Origin: Panax quinquefolius
Lineage: Eukaryota; Streptophyta; Magnoliopsida; Apiales; Araliaceae
DNA length: 64,000 nucleotides
Assembly (NCBI GenBank): GCA_020205615.1
Contig: CM035171.1
Coordinates: forward strand, 7,271,399 to 7,335,398
Reading direction: 5' to 3'
Positions 61,441-64,000 of this stretch are shown piece by piece. Position 1 is the first letter of the stretch. The number at the start of each line of letters is the position of its first letter. The notes beneath the pieces were generated by a model. That model worked only from the letters and a program-made list of their open reading frames with translations. It searched no databases and had not been told where the DNA came from. The translations under genes were made by a program, and so were the position numbers.

Positions 61441-61645
61441 CTGTGAATTTGAAAGATAATATTATAGTTGTTTTACAAGTATAATATTTATAAATTTTGT
61501 TTAAAAACATATTACAAAAAATACTCTTCCTCCTCATTATATTATATTTAGATTGGTTATCATAGATTAATATATTATTTATATTTAAATGAATTATTTT
61601 ATCGGGAATATTAAATATTAATTTTCAACTCGATCATTTAAAAAT
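61440..61645 (+). repeat. Degenerate partial copy of the A-type LTR start
   Basis: GTGAATTTGAAAGATAATAT TATAGTTG, ATATTTATAAATTTTG and CTCGATCATT align with the first 280 bases of the A LTR. The same stretch restarts intact at 61646. This gives a head-to-tail partial duplication. Confidence 0.7.
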
Positions 61646-64000
61646 GGACCCCCCAGATTTTATCAATAAAGATTTAAATTTTGTCGAAATAATTTTTATA
61701 TTATGGTGTGAATTTAAGATAATATTATAGTTGTGGGTAGTATTTATAAATTTTGTAAAATATTTTATTATATTAGATTGGTGGGGAGAATATTGGCGCG
61801 AAGTTTTAAATGACAACTCAGCTCAATCATTGGTGGACCCATCTTATTGTTTGAAAAAGCTATTTTATTAAAATAACGGTAAGTTTTCTGCTGAAATCTT
61901 TGTTGAACTACTCGGTAGTGGTTGATGTCGTGTGGTTGCATAGTAGCTTGCGGTATTGATTATTGATCTTTATGTGAAAAGTCACTCGGTTTGATTCCAT
62001 TATTGTCGATTAATAATATGAATTATTATAGCGATAATGACGTTTTATTTTATTAATATTATTAACGTAATAAAAGCGAAACATCTTTATATAAAATAGA
62101 ATACTTTATTAAAGTTATTACATAAATAGAATATATTATATTTTATTATGCATAGTGTTGCATAGTATTTTAGTGCATAGTGTTTTGCGTAGTATTGCAT
62201 AGTGTTTGCATAGTAAAATGTTTTATATAAATAGAATATATTATATTTTATTTAAAAGATTTTTCTTTAAATATGGATGAGTCAGATTAAAGTAAATCAA
62301 TCGGATAGTTCATGGATTAATTCTTATGCATTCCATTTTCCTATAAATAGAAGCTCGTTCCTTCATTATTTTCTTACGAATTCATTGAAACTACAGAGAG
62401 AGAAATTATAGAGAGAAGGCTATAGAGAAAATTATAGAAAGAAGAAGAAGAGTATATTCTTTACTTCACTTTGATTCTATATTAGGTTCTTTTACGGTGA
62501 GGGGTGTTATTCTTTCTTCTTGAAGAAGAACTTCTGTTATTCCATTCATTATTATTACATTGGAATAACTTTGTAAAAAGTGGCGTACCCTATACATAAC
62601 TTTGTATATGTGGCGGCGTACCTATACTTGGTGAAATCCTTATGTTATTCCATTCTTATTATTACATTGGAATAACTTTGTATCTGTGATTTACCCTATA
62701 CTTGGTGACATTCTTCATTATTACATTATTACATTGGAACATCACATGCATGTGTTTTACAGGACACAGTTCCGTTTTATTATTACTGTTGGAACATCAC
62801 ATGCATGTGTTTTTACAGGACTGGTTAAAATCTTTATCATTACATTGGAATATCCCATATCATGTGTTTTTACAGGATCAGGTTCCATCTTTATTATTAC
62901 ATTGGAACATCACAGCCGTTGTGAATTTCACGACTTTGGTTAGTTATTATTATTACATTGGAATAACTTTGTCATCTGAATCTGCGTGCGTGGTGATTTA
63001 TTTTGTTATTCCATTCTTTATTATACCCAGTTGGTTAAAACTTTGACTTATACTCCATGAAATTAGTAGAATATCCTTGATATTTGCGTTTCATCCGATA
63101 TCTTTTCATGGAAATATTCTTACGATCATTCTTGAATTTTACTCTCTGAAAGCGATGTCGTGTTGACAATTTGAACGTTAATAATTCATGGATTAAATAA
63201 TTCTTGAACTTGTTTTATTGAATTATTATGTCATTGTCATCATCCTCATGTTATATTATGTTATCTTTGGCTTACGTGCATAGATGAACTTAGTATGATT
63301 ATGACCGGGATCATTCGGTATAATCATGACTTGATATAAATGATGTGACAAAAGTCCTCGGTGGCACTTTTGTAATGCGATGATGGATAGTTTTGGTATG
63401 ATTATGACCGGGGTGATTCGGTATAGTCATGACCATTGATAATTTGATGAAAATCCTTGGCCAGTAGTACGAGGATGATTAGATGTGGTGGTTTATTTAT
63501 TAAAAATGAGTCTCAATGATAAAAATTGATGAAAACCTTTTAAAACCTAAAAGATAGTAGACTTTATTCTCTACTTGACTCTTTTAATGGATTTCTTATT
63601 CATTGCTTGATTAAAGCTGGTTGTTATTGTATTTTATCGGTTTAACATTGTTGAAGGCTAATGATAATTTATTACGCATTATCTTAGTCATAATATTTCT
63701 TCTTGGGCTAGTTGAGCTCACCCTTTCTTTCCTTTATTCTCTTGAAATGAGAACATATTTGAGACAGTCGGGGAGCAAGTAATGGTCGAGAGGATAGCAT
63801 TAGTAGTCCTCACTATTACGTGAAATAGTGTGATAATAGTTTTTAATGAGGACTCCTTTTGAGTTTGTATAATATCTAGTAGACAAAATTTTTGTATTCA
63901 AACTCACAGGTTTATGTCGTATTATACCATACGATTAGTTATATTAGTAAGTTGTATTTGAATTTATGTACCATGTAAGTGGCGACCCAAGATGGGTGGC
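61646..64000 (+). repeat. A-type LTR running off the window
   Basis: From GACCCCCCAGATTTTATC at 61646 it is colinear with the A LTRs through GGCGACCCAAGATGGGTGGC at 64000, about 40 bases short of the end. Modules are the TGCATAGTGTTT array (62145-62215), TATA box (62341-62350), AGAGAGAAA leader and tandem array (62540-62965). Its TG terminus is missing, and its partner LTR or internal region must lie outside the window if present. Confidence 0.85.

Overview
This is a plant nuclear window, almost certainly from a eudicot. It is AT-rich, full of (TA)n microsatellites and stacked with Ty3/gypsy LTR retrotransposons, CACTA transposons, hAT-like elements and a Stowaway-type MITE. Only one ordinary host gene is visible: the 5' end of a SCARECROW-LIKE 32-type GRAS gene at 215-422 on the minus strand, cut by a 100-N assembly gap. 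Everything else is mobile DNA, its remains, or unassigned AT-rich spacer. I cannot name the species.

Layout. (1) 1-978: GRAS gene start, gap and upstream region. (2) 982-9550: an 8.6-kb CACTA (En/Spm) element with GAT target duplications, a decayed TNP2-type transposase and a possible second gene. (3) 9551-14238: spacer with a (TA)n-flanked long inverted repeat and a 967-bp hAT-like element. (4) 14239-43595: a Stowaway-like MITE split by a 29.1-kb stack of nested gypsy elements. Element A (plus, 14502-43584, duplication CGGAG) lies in the MITE. Element B (minus, 16535-32558, duplication CTAGT) lies in A's 5' LTR. Solo LTR C (39513-43553, duplication GTGAC) lies in A's 3' LTR. Element D (minus, 18167-27631) lies in B's 3' LTR. 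(5) 44311 to the end: related gypsy material E, with a truncated gag fused to a second LTR, a forward element (F1) meeting a reverse element (F2) at a sharp inverted junction near 57720, and a last A-type LTR running off the window. E's first LTR is split by a second CACTA element, 46630-52548, with TGT target duplications.

The most interesting object is this second CACTA element. It carries no recognisable transposase. Instead it holds, all on the minus strand, fragments of at least three unrelated host genes: the first coding exon of a 26S proteasome RPT6-type ATPase, the first coding exon of an F-box gene resembling AtFBS4/At4g35930, and two joined pieces of an aldo-keto reductase. The RPT6 and F-box exons keep splice-donor-like ends. 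It therefore looks like a multi-gene transduplicating (Pack-type) CACTA.

Limits: family assignments come from motif recognition without database searches. LTR coordinates with target duplications are exact to a base or two; pseudogene limits are approximate. No autonomous element has intact coding capacity. I found no rRNA, tRNA or CRISPR array, and nothing that is clearly a new biological system.
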